Source: Methanosarcinaceae archaeon UBA470 (lineage in GTDB: Archaea > Halobacteriota > Methanosarcinia > Methanosarcinales > Methanosarcinaceae). From it: a stretch of 14,359 nucleotides of DNA. The notes under the pieces were generated by a model. The model saw only the letters and a program-made list of their open reading frames with translations, was not told where the DNA came from and did no database searches. Every line of letters starts with the position of its first letter. Positions within the stretch are counted from its first letter, which is position 1. The stretch spans positions 1 through 14,359 of the forward strand of contig DAKU01000147.1 in assembly GCA_002508425.1 (NCBI GenBank), in the 5' to 3' direction. Positions 8,003-14,359 of the stretch are shown here, one piece after another. A program made the position numbers and the translations under genes.

Positions 8003-8246
8003 AGGATCTAATGAAGAAAATGCGGGCGAAAGCCTGAGTTTTGAAACTGCACTTGAAAAGCTGGAAGGGCTTGTCGAGAAACTGGAAAAAGGGAATCTGA
8101 CTCTTGATGAAAGTCTTGAAACCTTTGAGCAGGGAATGAAATTTGCACGTGTCTGTACCCAGAAACTATCAAAAGCCGAGAGCAGGATTGAGCAATTAGT
8201 TCTGGAAAATGGAGAACTCAGGACAAAACCTTTCAGTGAAGGCTAA
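7974..8246 (+). CDS. xseB: Exonuclease VII small subunit
   Basis: The 90-residue protein matches XseB through SFETALEKLEGLVEKLEKG, then NLTLDESLETFEQGMK and LSKAESRIEQL (about 22-75). These are two helices that form the small-subunit coiled coil and bind the helical region of XseA. About 20 charged residues precede the conserved part, giving a slightly longer protein than typical (60-85). The ATG at 7974 was chosen over those at 7944 and 7947 because AAGGTTGAGA lies just upstream and the earlier starts would add residues unlike the family. It overlaps the last 29 bases of xseA in another frame, so the two subunits are probably translationally coupled. It converges on the cytochrome c maturation gene after a 41-base gap in which no clear terminator is seen. 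Confidence 0.92.
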   Translation: MVSRKKKINEGSNEENAGESLSFETALEKLEGLVEKLEKGNLTLDESLETFEQGMKFARVCTQKLSKAESRIEQLVLENGELRTKPFSEG

Positions 8247-8287
8247 TAATTGCTCTTTAGTACTTTCATATCATTCCCTATAAGTCC

Positions 8288-9346
8288 TCAATACTCTTCA
8301 AAATATCTTTTCGCAAGCAAAATCGTGCTTGATACTATCAATGTCACAAGAAATACTGCGATTATAGCGCTCTCAGCTGTGAAATCCTGCCATGAATGCA
8401 CAGAGGCCCACATGCCGCTTCTGGTAACAAAGGTAGCGAACACCACCATTATGAAAGATATAACTGCAAGCATGGGTGCAATAAATCCATATTCTCCATG
8501 TCTGTAACGTAATTGCGCGTGCAGGTATGCTGTTGCAGTTACCCAAGGTATCAAAGATGATGTTTCAACCGGGTCCCAGCTCCAGAACCATGCTCCCCAT
8601 CCCAGAACTTCATAGGCCCAGAAACCTCCGAGTCCAATGCCCAGTGTGAGGAACAGCCAGGCAACTCTCATCCAGTTGGTGGAAATTGATTCCCATCTGT
8701 TATCATGTGTCAATAAGTTACCAATTGCTGCTGCAAAAGGTATTGTGAAAGCAGCGTATCCAAGAAACAGCATGGGTGGATGTACTGCCATCCAGGGGTT
8801 ACGCAAAAGTGGATTCATTCCCTGACCATAGGGAACATTATACATCTCTACAAATGGGTTCCAGTTAGTGACCTCAACACTGCCTCCGGAGAGTGCATGA
8901 TATGCTGAGAAAGGGTTCTTCAACACCAGCAATCCCATAAATACGCACACCACAGACAACGATATAAGGCGTGTCGTCCGCATCAATGTGGCACCAGAAA
9001 ACCTGCCTGCATCTGTATGTTCTACTATTTTCAAAATGAATAGAATGGATACTGCCCACAATAACAGTGAACCTTCCTGCCCTGCCCATAAAGCAGATAG
9101 TCTGTAATACCACTCAAGGTCAGTACTAGAGTGTTCATATACGTATGAATATGAAGCGTTGACAGTGTATAGGTGGTACATCAACAATAGCATTGAGAAC
9201 CCCGCCATCGCTAAGCATGCTATTTCCAGCTTCCGTGAAAGCGTACTAGCAGATGTATTGTTCTTTGGATGTTCCACATAATCGGAAAAAACAGCACCTA
9301 TGCCTGTCACAAGGGATAACCAGATCAGGATCATTCCAAGATTCAT
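8288..9346 (-). CDS. ccmF: CcmF-like cytochrome c haem lyase, N-terminal half (WWD domain)
   Basis: The 352-residue membrane protein corresponds to about the first half of bacterial CcmF (~650 residues). Seen in order: LWAGQEGSLLLW (86-97), NPWMAVHPPMLFLGY (H189), the haem-handling tryptophan-rich WWD motif WGAWFWSWDPVE (250-261), AYLHAQ (H276) and TRSGMWASVHSW (H317). The three histidines match the two periplasmic and one transmembrane haem ligands known in CcmF. The protein ends at RYFEEY, where bacterial CcmF continues into its last third. That missing part is encoded by the gene immediately upstream. The ATG overlaps that gene's stop in an ATGA (9343-9346), and AGGAG sits 10 bases before it, so both halves are made together. 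The product attaches haem to CXXCH cysteines of cytochromes c on the outer side of the membrane. Confidence 0.9.
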   Translation of the reverse strand: MNLGMILIWLSLVTGIGAVFSDYVEHPKNNTSASTLSRKLEIACLAMAGFSMLLLMYHLYTVNASYSYVYEHSSTDLEWYYRLSALWAGQEGSLLLWAVSILFILKIVEHTDAGRFSGATLMRTTRLISLSVVCVFMGLLVLKNPFSAYHALSGGSVEVTNWNPFVEMYNVPYGQGMNPLLRNPWMAVHPPMLFLGYAAFTIPFAAAIGNLLTHDNRWESISTNWMRVAWLFLTLGIGLGGFWAYEVLGWGAWFWSWDPVETSSLIPWVTATAYLHAQLRYRHGEYGFIAPMLAVISFIMVVFATFVTRSGMWASVHSWQDFTAESAIIAVFLVTLIVSSTILLAKRYFEEY

Positions 9347-10383
9347 GTGCTTCCTCTCCTGTTTTTTCCAGATCGAAGGTTTCTGATCTCCTGTTCTAAT
9401 ATTCTTTCGTATTTCTTTTCAAAGAAAACCATGTCTTTTTCTTTACCCGATGACTGTGTTTTCCCGCTGTTTTGAGAAGGATTGCGATGCTCTACTATAA
9501 GCAGCGCAATGATGCCCAGAGCCATCATGTATATGCCTCCCCATAACATGTTTATGAAAGGAACGACGCGCACATACATGTCAACTTCTCCATTTTGCTC
9601 ATCAAGAGCTCTGGGTGCAATGAACAGTTCTTCTGTCAGTCCCCTGTGGATGTATGTCGTGGTATAAGTCTGTCCCCATTTGAAATCAGTGATATACTCT
9701 ACACTACCACTTCTGGCATATTTGTTCTGATCATAAATATCAAAATCTATCCGGGTAATATAGGAAGATGCCTGATGTTCCTGGTAAGGTTCTCCTTCGA
9801 ATCTTGATGCCATTGAAGTAATCTTCAGGTTATAGTCCTGTAAATTGTTAGTTCCCATTTTACCGGTTTCATATACTGCCGAATCTTCATATTTCATATT
9901 TGAACTAAGCACCACACCCAGCAGGATGCATAGTATTCCAAGATGGATCAAATGAGCCGAAAGACCCCTGTATTTTCCGTAACCCTTCTTATTCCTAACA
10001 GTGAGCCATATTTTATAAGCTGTGGCCATCAATGCTGGTATTATAAGGGATACAGTCACATCGACTGCTGTATTTGAGAATGGAGATATGGTAGCAATCG
10101 ATACTATCAGTACCAGGAACGAAGCAGTTGCTATCAATGCTTTGCGGGGTGTGACGGAACTGACTAGTAAGCAGATTGTAAGTAATATTACCAATAATAC
10201 GGTAGGGAGGGCAGTTCTGGGGTTAAAGTAATCAGAGCCCAAAGCAAGCTCAGTGCCACTGAGGATCTTGGCAAGAAGAGGTGTCAACATGCCGGTCATT
10301 ATTACCATTGCAAGCAGAATAAATGCTATTACAGCGGCAAATATGGTGTTTTTAGTTGTCAAAAAGCTCTCTTTATTTGTCAT
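9343..10383 (-). CDS. ccmF: CcmF-like cytochrome c haem lyase, C-terminal half
   Basis: The 346-residue protein (from ATG 10383) matches the end of bacterial CcmF. It starts with NKESFLTTKNTIF, like the SRESxLLxNN segment of CcmF, then gives four helices and a YFNPRTALP element (52-60). SAHLIHLGILCILLGV (142-157) follows, holding the second transmembrane haem-ligand histidine (H144 or H147). A periplasmic domain (about 163-285) and a last helix VRVVPFINMLWGGIYMMALG end the fold. A charged tail of about 45 residues (K, S, Q, E, R rich) is extra. The ATG at 10383 was preferred to a GTG at 10419: GAGG lies seven bases before it, while a TATATATA box touches the GTG. With the overlapping downstream gene it rebuilds a full CcmF, but in reversed gene order. 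Confidence 0.85.
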   Translation of the reverse strand: MTNKESFLTTKNTIFAAVIAFILLAMVIMTGMLTPLLAKILSGTELALGSDYFNPRTALPTVLLVILLTICLLVSSVTPRKALIATASFLVLIVSIATISPFSNTAVDVTVSLIIPALMATAYKIWLTVRNKKGYGKYRGLSAHLIHLGILCILLGVVLSSNMKYEDSAVYETGKMGTNNLQDYNLKITSMASRFEGEPYQEHQASSYITRIDFDIYDQNKYARSGSVEYITDFKWGQTYTTTYIHRGLTEELFIAPRALDEQNGEVDMYVRVVPFINMLWGGIYMMALGIIALLIVEHRNPSQNSGKTQSSGKEKDMVFFEKKYERILEQEIRNLRSGKNRRGST

Positions 10384-10419
10384 TGCTGATCCTCGCTGTA
10401 AACCTGCATGTATACTCAC

Positions 10420-10429
10420 CTTATATATA
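10420..10429 (-). promoter_or_regulatory. TATA box of the split ccmF operon
   Basis: The minus strand reads TATATATAAG-like sequence here. A start about 26 bases downstream (near 10399) would give a leader of about 16 bases carrying the GAGG ribosome site before ATG 10383. This agreement supports both the promoter and the start choice. Confidence 0.55.
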
Positions 10430-10567
10430 GCATATAGGGCACGTATAGGATGTTACACCGCGCTGGCATCATATCATAGTTGCATTTCTTATGAATGCAT
10501 TAAATTATATACTTCTAATGCCACACTTTCGGTATCTTAAATACGGATGATACACATCTCTGAGGAA

Positions 10568-10575
10568 CTATAAAA
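10568..10575 (+). promoter_or_regulatory. Candidate TATA box for carS
   Basis: CTATAAAA lies 24-60 bases before the possible carS starts and would place transcription initiation near 10598. Another AT-rich box (about 10503-10512, AAATTATATA) is further upstream and could serve instead, giving a longer leader. Confidence 0.4.
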
Positions 10576-10628
10576 ACTGTAAATGAGTTGGTAGTACGAT
10601 AGAAACGCTGATTATAGCTATCTGGCTT

Positions 10629-11156
10629 ATGTTGCCTGCCTACATCCCCAATTCAATGGCTGCCGTTTTTGGTGGTGGTCGTCCGATCGATGGGGGCAGG
10701 GTCCTGAAAGATGGCAGGAGAATTTTAGGTGATGGCAAGACCTACAGAGGTCTTTTTGCCGGTATAGCGTGCGGTGTGCTCCTGGGTTTACTACAGATGG
10801 CCTTGCTTAGTTCTATGTCGGAACATTTGGATATTTCCTTGCCCTCTTTTTCAGGCAGCGGGTCTCAAACTATGGTGGTTCTTTTGTCCCTCGCCTCTGG
10901 TTCCCTTTTTGGTGATATGTTTAAGAGTTTCTTTAAACGCAGGTTTGGAATGAAAAGAGGTGCTTCATTGCCACTTGTAGACCAGCTTGACTTTGTACTA
11001 GGTGCGTGGGCATTTACATATCTGTCTTCTCCAGGTTGGTTCACATTGAATTTTACCCGCAATATTATGATAGCTGTGTTGATCATCACTCCGCTGATTC
11101 ATCTTGCAACGAATGTTATAGGTTATCTAATGGGGGTAAAGAAAGAGCCTTGGTAA
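10629..11156 (+). CDS. carS: CDP-archaeol synthase
   Basis: CarS (DUF46 family) joins CTP to digeranylgeranylglyceryl phosphate to form CDP-archaeol, the activated precursor of archaeal polar lipids; it is an integral membrane enzyme. Seen here are LPAYIPNSMAAVFGGG, then GRRILGDGKTYRGLFAG (about 29-45), the nucleotide/metal site conserved with bacterial CdsA-like enzymes. GSLFGDMFKSFFKRR, GASLPLVDQLDFVLGA and four hydrophobic helices follow. From ATG 10629 the protein has 175 residues and lacks the helix that normally precedes PAY. The frame stays open upstream to 10587 and encodes IETLIIAIWL, which looks like that helix, but holds no ATG, GTG or TTG. The true start is therefore probably a non-standard codon near 10599, or the sequence carries an error. 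pyrE follows after 36 bases. Confidence 0.9.
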   Translation: MLPAYIPNSMAAVFGGGRPIDGGRVLKDGRRILGDGKTYRGLFAGIACGVLLGLLQMALLSSMSEHLDISLPSFSGSGSQTMVVLLSLASGSLFGDMFKSFFKRRFGMKRGASLPLVDQLDFVLGAWAFTYLSSPGWFTLNFTRNIMIAVLIITPLIHLATNVIGYLMGVKKEPW

Positions 11157-11192
11157 ATTATTCCACATAATTATTGTTCATGGTGATCTGAT

Positions 11193-11732
11193 ATGACTAC
11201 AGAAAATGATAGAAAATCCCTCCTTATATCAGCCCTTAAGAAGTGCGGGGCTGTGAAATTTGGTGACTTTACACTTGCTTCGGGCAAGAAGAGCAAATAT
11301 TATGTCGATATAAAAAAAGCCAGTACCGATCCAGCGACCCTTACTGTGATAGCAGAGCAGGCCACTTCTTTAGTACTTAATGAAAAAGTGGATATAATAG
11401 GTGGTGTAGCTTTAGGTGGCGTTCCTCTTGCGACAGCAGTTTCTCTTAAATCGGGCTTGCCACTTTTGATAGTCCGTAAGGAAGAAAAGGGGTATGGGAC
11501 AGGAGGGCGTTTCATTGGCGACCTCAAAGAAGGATCCCATGTGATATTGATAGAAGATGTAACTACAAGCGGCGGATCAGTAAAGGATGCTATAGCTGCT
11601 ATTCGCGGGGCTGGTGGCTTTGTGGATGTTGTTATCACTGTGGTGGACCGTGAGGAAGGAGCTCAGCAGAGCCTTGCAGCACTGGGTATAAAACTAATTC
11701 CTCTTGTAGGTGCCAGTGACCTTATCCAATGA
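11193..11732 (+). CDS. pyrE: Orotate phosphoribosyltransferase
   Basis: The 179-residue enzyme joins orotate to PRPP to give orotidine monophosphate in pyrimidine synthesis. It shows FGDFTLASGKKSKYYVD (23-39), where orotate binds. GGVALGGVPLATAVS (70-84), the flexible catalytic loop RKEEKGYGTGGRFIGD (95-110) and the PRPP-binding motif VILIEDVTTSGGSV (117-130) follow. Its length is typical of the short archaeal form (about 170-185). The start is well fixed by GGTGATCTGAT directly before the ATG, a perfect match to the 3' end of archaeal 16S rRNA. It follows carS by 36 bases and probably shares its transcript. A gap of 197 bases without a clear terminator separates it from purD. Confidence 0.97.
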   Translation: MTTENDRKSLLISALKKCGAVKFGDFTLASGKKSKYYVDIKKASTDPATLTVIAEQATSLVLNEKVDIIGGVALGGVPLATAVSLKSGLPLLIVRKEEKGYGTGGRFIGDLKEGSHVILIEDVTTSGGSVKDAIAAIRGAGGFVDVVITVVDREEGAQQSLAALGIKLIPLVGASDLIQ

Positions 11733-11929
11733 TAGATAGAACAAATAAGTAAATTATTTATCTGAATATGAGAAAGAGTCCGTAGTATTTAGTGTCATCT
11801 ATCTTAACTATGGTCCAATAGGATCTAATACTGAATAGATATCAACTATGTTCAATGTGACGATAAGGTAACAATTGGAGAATATCACTTCAATATTCAA
11901 AAGAGTTTTTAATTGACGAGGTTTTGTAA
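11733..11929 (+). promoter_or_regulatory. Upstream region of purD
   Basis: This 197-base AT-rich gap has no gene. It holds two near-copies of AACTATGKTCAA (11806-11818 and 11844-11855) and a small hairpin (GAATAT 11880-11885, ATATTC 11893-11898). GAGG at 11918-11921 lies eight bases before the purD ATG and is its likely ribosome site. The promoter is expected here but no TATA box stands out; ATATTC/TTTTTAATT near 11893-11911 are the candidates. Confidence 0.35.
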
Positions 11930-13237
11930 ATGAACGTTCTAGTTGTCGGTGGCGGAGGAAGAGAACATGCAATTGCAGCATCGATTGCACAAAGCAGAAA
12001 AGATCCTGTCATTTTCGCTGTGATGGCGAAGAAGAACCCTGGCATTGCCAGGGTTTGTCAGGATTTCCTCCAGGAAAAAGAAACCGATGTGCAGAAGGTT
12101 GTTGCTTTTGCAACTGCCAATAATATTGATTTAGCCTTTATTGGTCCTGAGGCTCCCCTTGCAGCCGGGCTTGCTGATGCATTGACAGAAGTCGGCATCG
12201 GTGTCGTGGGTCCAAGGAAAGCAGTGGCTCAGATAGAGTTTGATAAAGCATGGGCAAGAAACTTCATGAGAAAACATGGAATCGCAGGTTGCCCTGTTTT
12301 TGAGGTATTTACTGAAAAAGAGCCAATGTTCGATTTCATTGCAAAGCTTGGCAATGTAGCAATAAAGCCAGCAGGTCTTACCGGTGGCAAAGGTGTAAAG
12401 GTTATGGGTGATCAGCTTCCTACTGTCAAAGATGCCCAGGAATATGCTGCTCAAATTCTGGAGTCAGGAAGCGTGGTCGTAGAGGAAAACCTTGTAGGTG
12501 AGGAGTTCACATTACAGGCTTTTGTGGATGGTGAACACTTGGCTTTCTCTCCTACCGTGCAGGATCATAAGAGAGCCTTTGAGAATGATCTTGGACCCAA
12601 TACCGGAGGGATGGGTGCTTACACTGACGCCTGTGAGGTTCTACCTTTCTTGTGTGCAGAAGATGTGGAACAGGCAAAAACTATCATGCAGCATACAGTA
12701 AAGGAGCTATACGCAGAAACTGGTGTGGAGTACAAGGGTGTGCTGTATGGCCAGTTCATGATCACAAAAAATGGTCCGCGGGTTATAGAGTTTAATGCCA
12801 GATTCGGTGATCCTGAAGCTATGAATGTACTGCCTCTTCTGGAGACTGATATTGTAGAAGTTATGTATGCCGTGGTAAATGGTACTCTTGACAAACTGGC
12901 AGTGAAATTCAGTAAAAAGGCAACTGTATGCAAGTATGCAGTGCCTGCAGGATATCCTGACAATCCTTCAAAGGATAAGGAAGTATCTATAGGAGACGTG
13001 GGTGATGCACTTTTATTCTATTCAAGTGTTTACGAAGCGAATAATAAGATATACACCACAGGTTCACGTGCAATAGCGGTTGTAGGCATTGATGATTCTA
13101 TTGCCAAAGCAGAGAAGAAAGCTCAGGAAGGGCTTGACAATATTATTGGAGACCTACATTCCCGAAGGGATATAGGTACTGCTTCACTTATCCAGAAACG
13201 TATTGATCATATGAATGAAATCAGAGGCAAGATATAA
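11930..13237 (+). CDS. purD: Phosphoribosylamine-glycine ligase (GAR synthetase)
   Basis: The 435-residue ATP-grasp enzyme joins glycine to 5-phosphoribosylamine using ATP, the second step of purine synthesis in the cytoplasm. The N domain begins with VLVVGGGGREHAIA (3-16) and has FIGPEAPLAAGLAD (70-83). The ATP-grasp domain has KPAGLTGGKGVKV (146-158), PNTGGMGAYT (213-222) and the metal-binding EFNARFGDPEAMNVLPLL (277-294). The C domain contains the TTGSRAIAVVG segment (about 366-376). Its length is usual for the family (420-440), with no breaks. The start is set by GAGG eight bases upstream. A 7-bp inverted repeat (13223-13229 with 13238-13244) brackets its stop codon, and argF follows after 31 bases. 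Confidence 0.97.
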   Translation: MNVLVVGGGGREHAIAASIAQSRKDPVIFAVMAKKNPGIARVCQDFLQEKETDVQKVVAFATANNIDLAFIGPEAPLAAGLADALTEVGIGVVGPRKAVAQIEFDKAWARNFMRKHGIAGCPVFEVFTEKEPMFDFIAKLGNVAIKPAGLTGGKGVKVMGDQLPTVKDAQEYAAQILESGSVVVEENLVGEEFTLQAFVDGEHLAFSPTVQDHKRAFENDLGPNTGGMGAYTDACEVLPFLCAEDVEQAKTIMQHTVKELYAETGVEYKGVLYGQFMITKNGPRVIEFNARFGDPEAMNVLPLLETDIVEVMYAVVNGTLDKLAVKFSKKATVCKYAVPAGYPDNPSKDKEVSIGDVGDALLFYSSVYEANNKIYTTGSRAIAVVGIDDSIAKAEKKAQEGLDNIIGDLHSRRDIGTASLIQKRIDHMNEIRGKI

Positions 13238-13244
13238 TGCCTCT
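13223..13244 (+). repeat. Small hairpin around the purD stop codon
   Basis: AGAGGCA (13223-13229) and TGCCTCT (13238-13244) form a perfect 7-bp stem with an 8-base loop that contains the end of purD. A TATATAA sequence (13244-13250) follows directly and could be a separate argF promoter. The hairpin may mark the purD 3' end or affect read-through into argF. Confidence 0.3.
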
Positions 13245-13268
13245 ATATAATGAAAGTGGGTTGATTGT

Positions 13269-14174
13269 ATGAAGCATCTTATTTCTTTTGCAGACCTCAC
13301 CCGTGATGAGGTCATTGAACTGCTTGACATGGCAGAAGATCTGAAGGAGAAACGTGCTCGTGGAAAGCTCACAGACTTGCTCAAGAACAGGAGTCTGGCT
13401 ATGCTTTTCGAAAAGTCTTCCACTCGCACAAGGGTGTCATTTGAGGTTTCAATGGCTGACCTGGGTGGCCAGTCTATCTTCCTCTCTTCAAAGGACCTGC
13501 AGATCGGACGTGGAGAAAGTATTGCTGATACTGCGGTTGTTCTTTCCAGATATGTGCACTGTATCACTGCAAGGGTGAACAAGCATAGTACTATCCTTGA
13601 GATTGCTTCTCATTCTTCTGTACCTGTGATCAATGCTCTTTCCGATGTGGAGCACCCTTGTCAGATCCTTTCTGACCTGCTTACCATCAGGGAATATAAA
13701 AACCATTTAGAGGGATTGAAGTACGTCTGGGTAGGCGATGGCAACAATGTGTGTAATTCAGCTATCTTGGGCTGTGCGATCGTGGGTATGCAGATGGTAG
13801 TAGCCTGCCCATCGGGATATGAACCCGATGCGAAGATCGTTAAGAAGGCAAGAGAACTCGGGGGAGATATTACCATTATCAACGATCCGTTTGAGGCTGC
13901 AAAAGGTGCAGATATTCTCTATACCGATGTGTGGGTTTCCATGGGCGATGAGGATGAGATCGAGAAACGTCTGGGCGATCTTAAAGATTATCAGATCAGT
14001 TCCGAGATGCTGGCTCTTGCCAAGAACGATGCTATAGTGATGCACTGCATGCCAGCCCACAGAGGACAGGAAATAGCTGCCGAGGTAATGGATGGTCCGC
14101 ATTCTGTAGTATACGACCAGGCAGAGAACCGCTTGCATGCGCAGAAAGCTTTGCTTATGAAATTGATCGGATGA
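13269..14174 (+). CDS. argF: Ornithine carbamoyltransferase
   Basis: The 301-residue enzyme makes citrulline from ornithine and carbamoyl phosphate in arginine synthesis. The carbamoyl-phosphate site FEKSSTRTRVSFE (47-59, STRTR at 51-55) and HPCQ (129-132) are present. The ornithine-side motifs DVWVSMGDE (220-228) and the catalytic HCMPAHRG (259-266) are also complete. The SMG motif separates it from aspartate carbamoyltransferase. Length is normal (300-315). GGTTGAT lies five bases before the ATG. It follows purD by 31 bases; a TATATAA element in that gap, centred about 22 bases before the ATG, could give extra transcription, so operon membership is not certain. A strong hairpin follows the stop after 12 bases. 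Confidence 0.97.
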   Translation: MKHLISFADLTRDEVIELLDMAEDLKEKRARGKLTDLLKNRSLAMLFEKSSTRTRVSFEVSMADLGGQSIFLSSKDLQIGRGESIADTAVVLSRYVHCITARVNKHSTILEIASHSSVPVINALSDVEHPCQILSDLLTIREYKNHLEGLKYVWVGDGNNVCNSAILGCAIVGMQMVVACPSGYEPDAKIVKKARELGGDITIINDPFEAAKGADILYTDVWVSMGDEDEIEKRLGDLKDYQISSEMLALAKNDAIVMHCMPAHRGQEIAAEVMDGPHSVVYDQAENRLHAQKALLMKLIG

Positions 14175-14186
14175 TGTGTATTGTGT

Positions 14187-14216
14187 TTGCAGCCCTTTTA
14201 TTTTGATGGGCTGCAA
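14187..14216 (+). terminator. Hairpin terminator-like element after argF
   Basis: TTGCAGCCC (14187-14195) and GGGCTGCAA (14208-14216) make a perfect 9-bp stem around a 12-base loop rich in T (TTTTATTTTGAT). It sits 12 bases after the argF stop and before the tRNA promoter. It has no T run after the stem, so it is not a classic bacterial terminator; the loop T runs may serve in archaea. Confidence 0.5.
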
Positions 14217-14225
14217 CTGAAAAAG

Positions 14226-14234
14226 CATATATAC
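14226..14234 (+). promoter_or_regulatory. TATA box of the tRNA-Leu gene
   Basis: CATATATAC is centred about 33 bases before the mature tRNA 5' end, which would put the transcription start a few bases ahead of the tRNA, as usual for archaeal tRNA genes with RNase P trimming. Confidence 0.55.
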
Positions 14235-14262
14235 CATTAATGCAACTATACGCTACCTCAAT

Positions 14263-14350
14263 GCGGGGGTCGCCCAGCCAGGTCAAAGGCGCTAGATTCA
14301 GAGTCTAGTCTCGTAGGAGTTCGTGCGTTCGAATCGCATCTCCCGCACCA
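14263..14350 (+). tRNA. tRNA-Leu, anticodon CAG, with encoded CCA
   Basis: A full class II cloverleaf can be drawn. The acceptor stem pairs GCGGGGG (14263-14269) with CTCCCGC (14340-14346). Discriminator A is at 14347 and CCA at 14348-14350. The anticodon stem CTAGA/TCTAG encloses TTCAGAG with anticodon CAG at 14299-14301. A long variable arm (CTCGTAGGAG) follows, then the T arm GTGCG-TTCGAAT-CGCAT. The long variable arm with CAG identifies leucine, reading CUG. No intron is present. CCA is encoded in the gene rather than wholly added later. Confidence 0.96.
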
Positions 14351-14359
14351 GGAACTTTT

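Noticed and set aside
10384..10419. GTG start at 10419 for the CcmF C-terminal half
   Set aside because: It directly abuts the TATA box, leaving no leader and no ribosome site; ATG 10383 has GAGG upstream.
10481..10499. TGCATT/AATGCA inverted repeat between ccmF and carS
   Set aside because: Only 6 bp in AT-rich sequence and not placed relative to a clear promoter; likely chance.
10253..10540. 95-codon plus-strand frame through the ccmF promoter
   Set aside because: Antisense to the CcmF C-terminal half and runs through the promoter region; no family features.
13184..13582. 132-codon minus-strand frame antisense to the purD-argF junction
   Set aside because: No recognisable domain; explained as the antisense shadow of purD and argF.
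13758..14237. 159-codon minus-strand frame covering the end of argF
   Set aside because: Antisense to conserved argF motifs and overlaps the terminator hairpin; composition is shadow-like.
1..14359. CRISPR array, insertion sequence, integrase or phage genes
   Set aside because: No regularly spaced repeats, terminal inverted repeats, transposase or integrase motifs seen; the tRNA at the right edge shows no second attachment-site copy within the window.

Overview
The window looks like a chromosome segment of a methanogenic archaeon, most likely of the Methanosarcina/Methanolobus/Methanococcoides group or a close ANME relative. Four things point there. It carries a CDP-archaeol synthase (isoprenoid ether lipid synthesis). 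Its start codons follow archaeal Shine-Dalgarno sites of the GGTGATC type, clearest before pyrE. Short TATA boxes precede several genes. It also has a System I cytochrome c maturation gene and bacterial-type exonuclease VII, a combination expected in cytochrome-containing methanogens. This placement is inference; no rRNA is present.

Layout. (1) Bases 1-6591 form a cell-surface glycan locus. It holds a multi-membrane-span glycosyltransferase cut by the left window edge (minus strand, not closed by a stop), a Wzx/MATE-type flippase, a hexapeptide-repeat O-acetyltransferase, a second membrane GT-C glycosyltransferase (GT39-like), a divergent UDP-GlcNAc 2-epimerase-like protein and GDP-mannose 4,6-dehydratase. 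The last three run on the minus strand; the epimerase and GT39-like genes overlap by ATGA. Together they could make nucleotide sugars (Gmd, WecB-like), assemble and decorate a lipid-linked glycan (GTs, acetyltransferase) and flip it across the membrane. (2) Bases 6764-8246 hold xseA and xseB, overlapping, for exonuclease VII. (3) Bases 8288-10383, minus strand, hold two overlapping genes that together equal one bacterial CcmF, the haem lyase subunit of cytochrome c maturation. The C-terminal half is encoded upstream and the N-terminal half downstream, the reverse of the fused protein's order. (4) Bases ~10590-14174, plus strand, are housekeeping: carS (membrane lipid), pyrE (pyrimidine), purD (purine) and argF (arginine). 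(5) A class II tRNA-Leu(CAG) with encoded CCA and its own TATA box lies at the right edge.

No CRISPR array, insertion sequence, phage gene or long repeat was seen. There is no gene-free stretch longer than 300 bases once the left-edge partial gene is recognised. The most unusual items are the inverted gene order of the split CcmF, the epimerase-like protein that keeps the catalytic residues but has lost family signature loops, and the CarS reading frame, whose conserved first helix extends upstream of every standard start codon.
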